Below, piece after piece: positions 25,667 through 34,721 of a stretch of DNA of 51,849 nucleotides. The first letter of the stretch is position 1, and every line of letters begins with the position of its first letter. The position numbers were made by a program, and so were the translations under genes. The stretch is from assembly GCF_003172935.1 (NCBI RefSeq), contig NZ_QGKS01000450.1:1-51849 (forward strand). Direction: 5' to 3'. Source of the DNA: Micromonospora sicca (GTDB taxonomy: Bacteria > Actinomycetota > Actinomycetes > Mycobacteriales > Micromonosporaceae). Below the pieces are notes generated by a model, which saw only the letters and a list, made by a program, of their open reading frames with translations, did no database searches and was not told where the DNA came from.

Positions 25667-26745
25667 GCACCGTTCCGTACACGCTTACCCGGCTCGGCAC
25701 GGTGATGACGCCGGAGCCGTCCGAGCCGTACGAGCGGGAGGGTGTGCTCAACCCGGCCGCCGGACGTACCCCGGACGGGCGGCTGCATTTGCTGCCGCGG
25801 CTGGTCGCGAAGGGCAACATGTCTCGGGTCGGCCTGGCCGAGGTGATGCTCGACGACGGCATACCGGTAGGGGTCCGCCGCCGAGGCGTGGTGCTCGCAC
25901 CGGACGAGGGCTGGGAGCGTGGCAAGACCGGTTCGGGCGTGGAAGATCCTCGGATCACCTGGGTGCCGCGGCTGGGCCGGCACGTGATGACGTACGTGGC
26001 TCTGGGCCCTCTCGGGCCTCGGCCCGCCCTGGCGGTCTCCGAGGACCTGGTCCACTGGCAGCGGCTCGGTCCGATGCATTTCGCGTACCAGTCGGACTTG
26101 AACACCGACCTCAACCTGTTCCCGAACAAGGACGTGGTGCTGTTCCCGGAGCCCGTCGCGGCCCCCGACGGCACCCCGAGCTACGCCTTCCTGCACCGCC
26201 CCATGTGGGACCTGTCCTGGATCCGGGATGGCGAGGGGACGCATCTGCCCGCCAACGTCACCGACGAGCGCCCTGGCATCTGGGTGTCGTTCGCCGCGGC
26301 CGAGGCCGTGGATCGGGAGCTGGCCGCCCTGGTCGCGTTACGGCAGCACCGCCTGGTGGCACTTCCCGCCTATGACTACGAATCGCTCAAGATCGGGGCC
26401 GGGCCGCCGCCGATTCGGGTGGACGAGGGCTGGCTGCTGATCCACCACGGCGTCAGTGGAGAGCTCACCTCCGGGTGGGAGCCGCAGACCAAGGTCAGGT
26501 ACGCGGCTGGAGCAATGCTACTCAACCCCGACGACGTGACACAGGTCCTGGCCCGTACACCGCAGCCGCTCCTCGTGCCGGAAACGCCGGCGGAGCGTCT
26601 CGGCACCGTCGACAACGTCGTCTTTCCCACCGCCATGGAGGAGGTGGGCGGGAAGCGCTACGCCTTTTATGGCATGGCCGACAGATGTATCGGGGTGGCG
26701 CGTCTTGATGGTCCTAACGAAGTCGCGCGACATGCCGGTACTTGA
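25663..26745 (+). CDS. GH130 beta-mannoside phosphorylase/hydrolase-like protein
   Basis: 360 residues, no signal peptide. GH130 hallmarks: VLNPAAGRTPDG (about 28-39), GVEDPRITWV with the acidic EDPR motif near 90, LLIHHGVS near 265 and the closing GGKRYAFYGMADRCIGVARL. It starts with an ATGA overlap with the lyase gene. The last residues after GVARLDG come from an adjoining IS5 remnant read through on the opposite strand, so the natural C-terminus has been replaced by about 10 foreign residues. The fold looks complete, so activity is plausible. It is the last gene of the import operon and marks the right edge of the locus. Confidence 0.85.
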   Translation: MSTVPYTLTRLGTVMTPEPSEPYEREGVLNPAAGRTPDGRLHLLPRLVAKGNMSRVGLAEVMLDDGIPVGVRRRGVVLAPDEGWERGKTGSGVEDPRITWVPRLGRHVMTYVALGPLGPRPALAVSEDLVHWQRLGPMHFAYQSDLNTDLNLFPNKDVVLFPEPVAAPDGTPSYAFLHRPMWDLSWIRDGEGTHLPANVTDERPGIWVSFAAAEAVDRELAALVALRQHRLVALPAYDYESLKIGAGPPPIRVDEGWLLIHHGVSGELTSGWEPQTKVRYAAGAMLLNPDDVTQVLARTPQPLLVPETPAERLGTVDNVVFPTAMEEVGGKRYAFYGMADRCIGVARLDGPNEVARHAGT

Positions 26746-26880
26746 TGCAGGTGGCGAGGGCGAGGAAGGCCTCATTGGATGTCGTCGCGGCGCTCCCATC
26801 GGATGCGTAGGCGTTTCGGGGCGTCGTACCAGGCGACCGTGGGAAGGGACGTCTCGAACTCGGTGAAGGCGTTGCTCGGC
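26714..26880 (-). mobile_element. IS5-family transposase C-terminal remnant
   Basis: The minus strand encodes FTEFETSLPTVAWYDAPKRL and RIRWERRDDIQ, then after a frameshift NEAFLALATCIKYRHVARL and a stop. This is the usual end of IS5/IS427-type transposases. Only about 55 codons remain, with a frameshift. It overlaps the 3' end of the GH130 gene. From 26881 to about 27030 nothing is recognised. Confidence 0.6.
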
Positions 26881-27032
26881 ACCGGACTGAGCGGTTTTCA
26901 CCCTGAGTAGCGACTCCTCTCGACGCAGTGCAGGACGAGGATGGCCTACACGATTGCAGTCGCGCGGCGGGGGCAGCGGCGCAGTTTGGCCCGTGGGGTT
27001 CCAAAACCCTGAGCCGATGGTGACCTGGCCTT

Positions 27033-27425
27033 CTACGCGGCTCGTTCGTACTCGTTGATCAGCCCGCCGAGGATCGGGCGGCGCTTGATCCGTTCGTGGG
27101 TCAGGTCAATGATGGGGCGGTCGGATTGTGGAGGCTGCAGCGCCAGCGCGCGGTGCGGACGTCGGTTGTTGTAGTGGCGGGCGTATTCATCGAGTGTTCG
27201 GCGTAGATGTCGCTCACCGAAGACGAGCATGCGGTCGGTGACCTCGTTGCGGGCGGTGAGGACGAACCGTTCGGCATAGGCGTTCGCTCGGGGGCTGCGC
27301 GGTGGGATCTTGCATACGGTGATGCCAGCGTCGGCCAGCACGGCGTCAAAGCCGGCCGTGAACTGCCCGGCCCGGTCCCGGATCAGGACTTTGAACTGCT
27401 CGGCGCGGTCGCCAAGGTCAACGAC
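27033..27425 (-). mobile_element. Integrase-type transposase, C-terminal fragment
   Basis: The DDE (rve) domain end is visible: LIRDRAGQFTAGFDAVLADAG, then IPPRSPRANAYAERFVLTAR (last catalytic Glu in the AER motif), YNNRRPHRAL and the family ending GGLINEYERAA. The N-terminal two thirds are missing and no start codon exists in frame before 27341. The same transposase family supplies the N-terminal scrap at 30337-30500 on the same strand. 27426-27761 shows no gene. Confidence 0.8.
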
Positions 27426-27761
27426 ACGCAGAGCTTGGCCTTCTCCGTCTGGAGTTCGATCAAGCGGGTCCGCATCGCGGTGAGTCCCTTGTTGTCGACG
27501 TCGACGCGGCTGACGGCCTCCGCGAGCCGGCGGTCGAACTGCACTTATGGGATTCTCGAGCAGCCGTAATCGGCATCAGTGCGTTGCCGACGTCGCCGGG
27601 TCGATGCGTGGCCCTACCGCCCAAGTAGTTGCCCGCCGGGCAGAACGCTCATGACGCCCGGCGAAGGTCCATCCGCCGCCGGCCCAAGGATTAGCCTCGG
27701 TCTCTCGCTAAGTGTTGATCAAGGCCCCTGAGGCGTGAGAGATCCGGGATACTGGTGGTCA

Positions 27762-28172
27762 TCATGGCTGGGTAACTCGTAGGTGTCGGCGTGCGGCCAG
27801 CTCCTCCGCGCTGACCACGGTCAGAACCGGGGTACCCGGCGGCGCGAACATGGTCACCACCAGCTGCGACTGCGCGTCCGGAAGGTTGTTGGCGCCCTGG
27901 TAGTGGATCACGTCGCCCCCGGGCTCGAACAGGGCGTCACCGGCCTTGAGCACCCGGGGCGGTTGCCCCTCCAGTTCGAAGAGGATCTCGCCCTGGGTCA
28001 CGTAGCCGAAGAGCGGCCCGGGGTGCCGGTGCGGCGGTGCGCCGGGGTCACCGGGCGACAGGGTGACCCGGATGGTCCTGGCCTCGGCGCCAGCCGGGAT
28101 CCGGGACGTCGCCTCCGGCAGGGTCGTGATCACCTCAACGCCTGGGGGCAGGTGTGTGTGTTCAGCGCTCAT
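27762..28172 (-). CDS. Small cupin-domain protein
   Basis: 136 residues, a single cupin_2 barrel (PF07883). The metal-binding pattern HRHPGPLFGYVTQGE (about 48-62) and the second motif FEPGGDVIHY are present. The ATG at 28172 follows a strong GGAGG. The substrate is unknown; such proteins often act as sensors or small-molecule isomerases. It diverges from the broken LLM oxidoreductase gene. Intact, although surrounded by insertion-sequence debris. Confidence 0.8.
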   Translation of the reverse strand: MSAEHTHLPPGVEVITTLPEATSRIPAGAEARTIRVTLSPGDPGAPPHRHPGPLFGYVTQGEILFELEGQPPRVLKAGDALFEPGGDVIHYQGANNLPDAQSQLVVTMFAPPGTPVLTVVSAEELAARRHLRVTQP

Positions 28173-28313
28173 CTATTCCTCCAAACAGCGACTGTCTAGA
28201 GGAACGACAAGACGGCTTCCCGGGTTGTGACAGTCTGCGCGGCGAACCTACCCAGGGCCGCGCCGGAGATCCGGTCGCCCGAGCCGCGGTGCTGGGACGG
28301 TTTCCTGCACGAG

Positions 28314-29180
28314 GTGACGCTCACGGCGGGGGCACTACTGGAGCTTCACCACCCCGCCGGAGCCGGACCTGATCACACCCACCCTGGCCCGGACCGTGCG
28401 GATCGCCGATGATGCCGGCTTCGCCTCGTTCACGTGATGGACCACTACTTCCAGATGGAGGCCGTGGCACCGGCCGACGAGCCGATGCTGGAGGCGTACA
28501 CCACGCTCGGCTTCGTCGCCGGTCAGACGGAGCGGATGACGCTCGGTGTGCTGGTCACCGGCTTGATGTACCGGTACCCGGGGCTGCTGGCGAAGATCGT
28601 CACCACCCTGGACGTGCTCCCCGGCGGTCGTGCCCGAATGGGCATCGGCGCCTCCTGGTACGAGCGGGAACAGCGTGGTCTGGGCGTGCCGGTGGTGCCC
28701 GTGGGCGAGAGGTTCGAGCGGCTCGAGGAGACGCTGCAGATCTGTCTGCAGATGTGGAGTGAGAACAACGGTCCCTTCGAGGGCCGGCACTACCGGTTGG
28801 CCGAGACCCTCAGCGTCCCGGCCCCGATCCGTCGGCCCCGCCCGCCGATCATGATCGGCGGCGGCGGGGAGAAGAAGACTCTCCTCCTGGTCGCCCGGTA
28901 CGCCGACTCGTGCAACCTTTTCGGTACGGACGAGTTGCGCCACAAGCTCGACGTGCTCCGGTCGCACTGCGAGGCCGAGGGGCGTGACTACGACAGCATC
29001 GAAAAGACCGTCGTGATGCGGGTGCCGCCCCTGGACGAGCCGGATGCCTTCCTCGCCGCTGCTCAGGAGTACGCCGCACTCGGTGTGACCGAGGTCCAGG
29101 TGACCCCGGACCGGCACCCGGTCGAGTTCACCGAGCAGGTCGGCGAGCGGCTCCTGCCGAAGCTCACCGACTTCGCCTGA
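28314..29180 (+). pseudogene. F420-type luciferase-like monooxygenase, frameshifted
   Basis: The main reading part, 28434-29180, encodes about 248 residues of an LLM-class flavin/F420 oxidoreductase (MDHYFQMEAV, TERMTLGVLVTG, GGRARMGIGASWYE, RPPIMIGGGGEKKTL). The missing N-terminus is readable just upstream in another frame (YWSFTTPPEPDLITPTLART, then IADDAGFASFT) and one base is missing at 28434-28435. A second slip is likely in the G-run near 28327. Real decay or a sequencing error at homopolymers are both possible. If corrected it would be about 285 residues, normal for the family. Confidence 0.7.
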
Positions 29181-29315
29181 CCGGCTCGATGGTCCGCGCG
29201 GCGGCGAGCGTCACGCTTCGTGCTGCACGGCCGCGTTGACGACGTACCGCAGGTCTGGGTCGGGCGCCCTCAGCTGTTCGTCGGCAACTCTGAATTCGAG
29301 TGTGAGTTCCTCCCG

Positions 29316-29511
29316 TCAACCCATGCGCCGAATGCGGTATCTGGCACCTGCGGCCACCAGACCGAGCACGACCGGAACGACGATGGCAACCGGCAGCGAG
29401 CCTGCTGCGGTGGTCGAGGCGGGCGCGTTGCAAGCTGCCGCCGAGGCCAACGTGAGCAGGATCGCTGCCGTCCACCGACCACTGTGTCGTCGCCTACCTG
29501 TCTGTGCATGG
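29316..29511 (-). pseudogene. Decayed small membrane protein downstream of the RND fragment
   Basis: An ATG at 29511 follows AGGAAGG. After a frameshift the strand reads RWTAAILLTLASAAACNAP, then TTAAGSLPVAIVVPVVLGLVAAG and ends RYRIRRMG with a stop. Two hydrophobic segments are visible. It would follow the RND gene in an operon. No family was recognised. 29181-29315 holds only a possible 27-codon stub after this. Confidence 0.4.
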
Positions 29512-30411
29512 GACCTTCCTGAATCCGCTCAGGCCGGAGCCGGGGTCGACCAGCTTTCCGGCCCGACAAGCGCGGCGCGGCCTGTGCGCGGGCACCGGTC
29601 CGGACGGCTCCAGTGATTGCGCTCGGACGGCAAACCGCAGGTACAGCACGGGCAGCACGAGCAGGTTCAACAGCGCCGTCGTGACCAGGCCACCAAGGAT
29701 GATCAGGGCGAGCGGGCTCACGATCTCGAGGCCGGAGACGCTGCCGTAGACCACCATCGGGACCACCGCCAACCCCGCCGCCAGCATGCCCGTCACGGCC
29801 GGGATGACCTGCTGCCGCGACCCGAGCTCGACCAGCTCGGCACCGTGGGGGTAACCCTCGTCGGCCAGCCGCTGGTACCGCCTAATTTGCAGGGTGCCGC
29901 CCCGTACGGCCATCGCCAGCACGGTGAGCAGCCCCAGCAGCGCGACCACCGAGACGGCCGACCGGTCGAGAGCCGCCAGCAGCAGCCCGCCCGCCAGTGC
30001 CGTCGGTAGGAGCAGGAAGTACAGCGATGCCACCCGCCAGCTACCGAAACCGGCCTGCAGCAGGAGAAAGATCAGGATCACGGCGCCGATCACGAAGGTC
30101 CAGACGCGGAAGTCGGACGTTGCCTTCGCCTGGGCCTCTCCGAGCACTTCCAGATGGTGCTCACGGGGGAAGGTCACCTGCGCGAGCCGATCCGTGACCT
30201 CACTCGTGACGGTGCCCAGACCACGCCCGCGCACGTTCGCGACGACGTCCATGCTGCGGGAGACCTGGTCGTGGGTGATGACCTCCGGCTTCGCCACGAC
30301 CCTCACGTCGGCGACGTCGGCCAGGCGCACCTGGGCGTCGAAGCGCACCTTATCCTTGCCCAGTTGGCGCTCCAGCACCGTGATCTGATGGCGCAGGGCA
30401 AGGATCTCCAC
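29494..30411 (-). pseudogene. Chimeric ORF: transposase N-terminus fused to heavy-metal RND C-terminus
   Basis: 305 residues. The first 25 (EILALRHQITVLERQLGK) belong to an integrase-type transposase. From about residue 28 the protein is the C-terminal quarter of a CusA/CzcA-type RND pump: VRLADVADVRVVAKPEVI, then membrane helices from FVIGAVILIFLLLQ through ALIILGGLVTTALLNLLVLPVLYLRFA, which carries the typical LGGL and LPVLY motifs. A full pump is about 1040 residues, so the porter domains and half the membrane domain are gone. The fusion is in frame, but transport is not expected. Confidence 0.75.
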
Positions 30412-30500
30412 GTCCTTGTCTCAGTCGCTCATCGGCAGCAGTCGCAGCACCGCGAACGCGTTCGTCATGCCCAGGTACGCCAGTCGCAGCAGCACGGCAG
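30337..30500 (-). mobile_element. Integrase-type transposase, N-terminal fragment
   Basis: The minus strand reads LLRLAYLGMTNAFAVLRLLPMSD, a TGA stop at 30421-30423, then DKDVEILALRHQITVLERQLG. Relatives have Arg where the stop lies, so this is a nonsense mutation. It is the N-terminus of the same family whose C-terminus lies at 27033-27425. It breaks off at about 30337 where RND sequence begins. Confidence 0.7.
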
Positions 30501-30597
30501 CCCATGCCGCATCGATCACCAGCTACGCCCAGGCTCAGCGCCCAGCGACCGGGCCAACGGCTCCGACACCCACGCACCGGTCCTCACCAGGGCGGAT

Positions 30598-30828
30598 GGG
30601 GTTTTCGGCAGGGGCACCATCGAAAACAAGATCCACTGGGTGCGGGACGTCACCTACGACGAAGACCGCTGCCAGATTCGCACCGGAACCGGGCCCGAGG
30701 TCATGGCCGCCCTACGCAACGCCGCCATCGGCGCCCTCCGCACCGCCGGAATCGCCAACATCGCCGCCGCCAACCGACATCACGCCCGCGACAGCACCCG
30801 GCCCCTGGCCCTACTCGGCATCACCTGA
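30598..30828 (+). mobile_element. ISAs1-family transposase C-terminal fragment
   Basis: The plus strand encodes ENKIHWVRDVTYDEDRCQIR, then RNAAIGALRTAGIANIAAA, NRHHARDSTRPLALLGIT and a stop. This is the conserved end of ISAs1-type transposases. About 76 codons remain; the rest is missing. 30829-31021 shows no gene. Confidence 0.75.
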
Positions 30829-31021
30829 CGACTTTACCGGGGCCCTGAGCGGGCATGACTCTCGATTCAGACTCACCCAAACTGCTTGGCCACCCGCCAC
30901 GCCGCGTCAGCTCATCACTCGTTGCGAGAACCCTGGGCATCGTCTTGTCGGCACCGGGAGGCGCGGCAGCGTGGTACGACTGCTTCAACGCTGCCACGAA
31001 GGCGACAGAACGGGCGAGCCG

Positions 31022-32212
31022 ATGACGACGAACAGGGCGGGCGAGCTGCTGCGCATGCCTGGGGATCCGCAGATGGCAACGTTCCTGGAACTGTTCTTCG
31101 ACCTGGCGTTTGTCTTCGCGCTCACCCAACTCTCGCAAGCGCTGATCCAGGATCTCACCTGGAGCGGCGCCTTCCAGACGCTGTTGCTGCTGCTGACAGT
31201 ATGGCGGGTCTGGTTCAACACGGCGTGGATAACCGACAGGTTCGACCCGCAACAACCGGCGATACAGCTGCTGGTCATCGCGACTTTGGTGGGCAGCCTG
31301 GTGATCGCGATCGCGCTGCCCGACGCGTTCGGCAGGCAAGGCCTGGTCTTCGCAGGGGTATTCGTCGCCCTATTCATCGGCACCAACATCTTCCTTGTGA
31401 TCGCCCTGCGGGGCCACGCACCGCGGCGCACCTCGGGGCGGATACTGTTCTGGTACGGCGTGGCCGCGGTGCCGTGGATCGCCGGGGCGCTCTCGCATGG
31501 GACGGCGCGTGTGGCGCTGTGGACACTCGCGGTGGCCCTGGACTACGCCGCATACGCGTTTTACTACCCCACGCCGGGCATCGGCCGCACGCCCCCGTCG
31601 GATTTGCCGACCGTGGCCGAACACCTGTCCGAGCGCTACCGGCAGTTCTACATCATCGCGCTCGGCGAGTTGATCCTGGTCACCGGACTGGCGCTTCGCG
31701 GCACCGCCTTCACGCCCGACCGGACCGCCGCGTTCCTCGTGGCGATTGCCACCACCGTGCTGCTGTGGCGGATCTACATCTACCGCGCCGGGGAACTGGC
31801 GGCCGTAGCCATCAAAGCGGCCCCCGAACCGGCCCGCCTTGCCGGATCGACGTCATACGCCCACCTGGTCATGGTGGCCGGCATCGTCGTCACCGCCGTC
31901 GGCGACGAACTCGTCATCACCCACCCGTTCGGACATACGCAACCGGCCTGGATCGCCGTCATCCTCGGCGGACCCGCGCTCTTCCTCGCCGGGCGTGCCG
32001 GCTTCGAGTACGCGGTCTTCGCCCGCGTATCCCGGGATCGGCCGATCGGCCTGGTCGTGCTGGCCGCCCTGACACCGGCGATGCTCCTCCTGCCGCCGCT
32101 GCTGGTCGCCCTCGCCGCCACCGCAGTCCTCGCCGGGGTCGCCATCTCCGACGCCACTCGCGCTCGAGCACATCCAGCCGAACCACCGTCGCCACCAGGC
32201 GCACCATCGTGA
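31022..32212 (+). CDS. LtrA-family (low temperature requirement) membrane protein, copy 1
   Basis: 396 residues. The family signature FLELFFDLAFVFALTQLS (about 20-37) is followed by some ten hydrophobic segments and the central RYRQFYIIALGELILVTG motif. The biochemical role of LtrA proteins is not established; the name comes from a Listeria cold-growth mutant. The ATG at 31022 is the first good start; the much longer open frame upstream crosses the ISAs1 fragment and is rejected. A second copy lies at 40600-41838. Confidence 0.85.
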   Translation: MTTNRAGELLRMPGDPQMATFLELFFDLAFVFALTQLSQALIQDLTWSGAFQTLLLLLTVWRVWFNTAWITDRFDPQQPAIQLLVIATLVGSLVIAIALPDAFGRQGLVFAGVFVALFIGTNIFLVIALRGHAPRRTSGRILFWYGVAAVPWIAGALSHGTARVALWTLAVALDYAAYAFYYPTPGIGRTPPSDLPTVAEHLSERYRQFYIIALGELILVTGLALRGTAFTPDRTAAFLVAIATTVLLWRIYIYRAGELAAVAIKAAPEPARLAGSTSYAHLVMVAGIVVTAVGDELVITHPFGHTQPAWIAVILGGPALFLAGRAGFEYAVFARVSRDRPIGLVVLAALTPAMLLLPPLLVALAATAVLAGVAISDATRARAHPAEPPSPPGAPS

Positions 32213-32655
32213 CATGTCGCGGGCAGCTACCCCCCCGGTCCGATCCACACAGAATCCCGGCCGGCCGCCGGCTGTCCGCCGGCACGTTGTGCCAGCTTTC
32301 TGTACGGGTTCAAGGCGGCCCGCAACGGGCCGCACGCGCCGCCGCCTGGGCGCGCGCCGGCCGCTGCCGCTGCCGCTCTGCGGCCGTCACGCCTGACGCC
32401 CGGCGGCTGGCGCGAAGAGCGGGAAGCCCGGACGGCCGCCGCAGAACGACAGACCATTGATGGTTGGGGTGGTGGGCCCGCAGCCGGCCGGGTCACGCGG
32501 CCCAGGACCCGCGGCGTAGGAGAGCGCACGCCGGCCGCGTCGGCGCCCTGGCGGCGGTCGCGGGGTTGCGGCTACTGCGCCTCCGGCGGGGGCGCTCCGG
32601 CTCCAGGATGGGGTCACGTCCGCGCTGGTGGTGTAGGAGACGGCCATCGCGGGAT
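32213..32655. other. Non-coding or decayed stretch
   Basis: About 440 bp of very GC-rich sequence between LtrA copy 1 and the IS256 fragment. Open frames exist on both strands but have proline/arginine-rich shadow composition and no recognisable family. Confidence 0.5.
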
Positions 32656-33090
32656 CGGTTCTGATGTTGTGCGGCGATCGGGGTGGGGTCGCCCAGGTCG
32701 CTGTCGTGTTGGTTGGGGTGGGCAGGGATGAGGCGGGCTTTGTTGAGCAGTTCCAGGCCCATGTAGCGGCGGCCTTCGGTCCATTCGTCGGTCTGCTCGG
32801 CCAGGACAGCGCCGACGAGGCGGATGATCGCCGCCCGGTTGGGGAAGATGCCGACGACGTCAGTGCGTCGGCGGATCTCCTGGTTCAGCCGCTCTTGTGG
32901 GTTGTTGGACCAGATCTGGCGCCAGATCTCCCGCGGGAAGCCGGTGAAGGCGAGCAGGTCGTCGCGGGCTGCGTCGAGGTGCTGGGCTGCGGTCGGGAAT
33001 TTCTCTTCGATCGTGGCCAGGACTCGCTGGAACTGGGCGTGGACGGCATCCGCGTCGGGCTGGTCGAAGATCGTCCGGACGATGTCACGG
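32656..33090 (-). mobile_element. IS256-family transposase C-terminal fragment
   Basis: The minus strand encodes IVRTIFDQPDADAVHAQFQRV, FPREIWRQIWSNNPQERLNQ, EIRRRTDVVGIFPNR and LVGAVLAEQTDEWTEGRRYMG, the conserved end of IS256/MutatorA transposases. The first two thirds are missing, and an open frame running on to 33950 antisense to the ferritin-like gene is coincidental. 33091-33344 shows no gene. Confidence 0.8.
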
Positions 33091-33344
33091 CACGGTGGAT
33101 CCACTCGTCGTAGGACAAGTTCGCGATCGTCGTCGGTTCTATCTGCCATCACTCTTGGTTGGCCCGCGCCGTGGTGCGGCCATCCCCGCCGGCGCACCTC
33201 CTGCGGGTGAAGTGTCGGGAAAGGAGTACGACCGAAATAGCCACGCATTAGCGTCAGCGCCGATGGCAGTAGCGCGCGGCGCACCGGCGACCACATCGAT
33301 GGAGTACCCGGCGTGTCGTGCATCGAAACGGGAGTCGACTTTCG

Positions 33345-34253
33345 ATGGTAAAGAAGTTCATCAAAGAGGCGGTGTCGCGCAGCGCGGAGTCGGATGACGA
33401 TCGACGGAAGCTCGCGTCGATGACGGACCCGACGAACCCCGCCGCGCAATCGCCGGACGGCTCGGGGCCGAGTGACGCGACGATCCTGAACTTCGCCCTC
33501 AACCTCGAATACCTCGAAGCCGAGTTCTACCTTCGCGCGACGACCGGGCAGGGACTGCCCGACGAGATGACCACCGGTACCGGCACCCGGGGTGAGGTGA
33601 CCGGTGGGGGCATGGTCAACTTCAGCAACTCGGTAGTGCGCAAGTTCGCACGGGAGATCGCGTCGGACGAGCGGCAGCATGTGGCCTTCCTGCGGTCCGC
33701 CCTCGGGGAGCATGCCGTTTCCCGTCCGGCGATCTCTCTTGACACGAGCTTCACCGCAGCGGCCATCGCGGCCGGGCTCATCAAGTCGGGCGAGATGTTC
33801 GACCCGTACGCCAACGATCTCAACTTCCTGTTCGCCGCGTTTCTGTTCGAGGACGTCGGCGTCTCCGCTTTCAAAGGAGCGGCACCGCTGCTGTCCAACA
33901 AGACATACCTGGACGCTGCCGCGGGTCTGCTCGCCACGGAGGCGTACCACGCCGGGATCGTCCGCTCCGCGCTCTACAACGAAGGCATGATCGACGACGC
34001 CGTCTTCGCGGGCGTGCAGAAGCTCTCCGACGCCCGCAACAGTCTCGACGGACCGGTCGACGACGACCAGGGTATCGGCAGCAACACCGAGGCGAACCTC
34101 ATTCCCACCGACGCCAACGGCATCGCCTACGGTCGCTCCGCCCAGTCGGTCCTGAATATCGTGTACCTCAACGCGAGTCCGGCGAACTCCGGCGGCTTCT
34201 ATCCCTCCGGCGTCAACGGCGACATCGCGATGAGCGGCGGGTCTGCCGCCTAA
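33345..34253 (+). CDS. Ferritin-like domain protein (Ferritin_2/desiccation-related type)
   Basis: 302 residues. A four-helix ferritin-like core is visible: ILNFALNLEYLEAEFYLRAT (about 50-69) with EYLEAEF metal-ligand candidates, then EIASDERQHVAFLRSALGEH with the E-x-x-H pattern, a third helix with FLFEDVGV, and EAYHAGIVR with a second E-x-x-H. It resembles plant desiccation-related proteins and their bacterial relatives. No signal peptide is evident. The ATG at 33345 follows GGGAG. A metal or redox-stress role is suggested by the fold and by the Nramp transporter nearby. Confidence 0.8.
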   Translation: MVKKFIKEAVSRSAESDDDRRKLASMTDPTNPAAQSPDGSGPSDATILNFALNLEYLEAEFYLRATTGQGLPDEMTTGTGTRGEVTGGGMVNFSNSVVRKFAREIASDERQHVAFLRSALGEHAVSRPAISLDTSFTAAAIAAGLIKSGEMFDPYANDLNFLFAAFLFEDVGVSAFKGAAPLLSNKTYLDAAAGLLATEAYHAGIVRSALYNEGMIDDAVFAGVQKLSDARNSLDGPVDDDQGIGSNTEANLIPTDANGIAYGRSAQSVLNIVYLNASPANSGGFYPSGVNGDIAMSGGSAA

Positions 34254-34439
34254 TCACGGCCATCGCCGCGGTCCCGGCGCACTGCGGTGCGTGTTCCCGG
34301 GCCGGTACCGGACGGCCCTGCGCCCGGCACACAGCCAGCGCCACGACTCCACCCCAAGCGGCACCGGATCGCCTCCTTCGCCCCAAAGGGCAACGACCCG
34401 ACAGGAAGCACATGATGCACCTCGAACTCGACCCGATCC

Positions 34440-34718
34440 ACGGACGACGGGTTCGACGCGTTGCGGGGCAGGTTCGGCAACATGTTCGAGATGGGCATCG
34501 TCGATCCGCTGCGGGTGGCCCGGTCGGCGCTGCAGAACGGCGCCTCGGTCGCCGGCCTGCTGCTGACCACGAACACGCTGGTCGCCGAGGAGCAGACGCC
34601 GTGGGGTGGCAGCCCGGCGCTGATGACCCAGTTCGGGCCGCTCGACCAGGGCCTGCACCAGCCGTCGCCGGACTCCAGCACGCCGCAGCCGCTCCGGCTC
34701 GGTCCGTCGGTCGGGTGA
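34440..34718 (+). pseudogene. GroEL (Hsp60) C-terminal fragment
   Basis: The reading frame gives FDALRGRFGNMFEMGIVDP, then RVARSALQNGASVAGLLLTT and NTLVAEEQ, matching the end of the chaperonin equatorial domain. The expected Gly-Met tail is replaced by unrelated residues up to a stop at 34718. The preceding 500 codons are absent. 34254-34439 contains nothing recognised. Confidence 0.65.
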
Positions 34719-34721
34719 GCC

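Noticed and set aside
32493..33950. 485-codon minus-strand ORF as a full transposase
   Set aside because: Only 32656-33090 has IS256 homology; the rest is antisense to the ferritin-like gene or non-coding.
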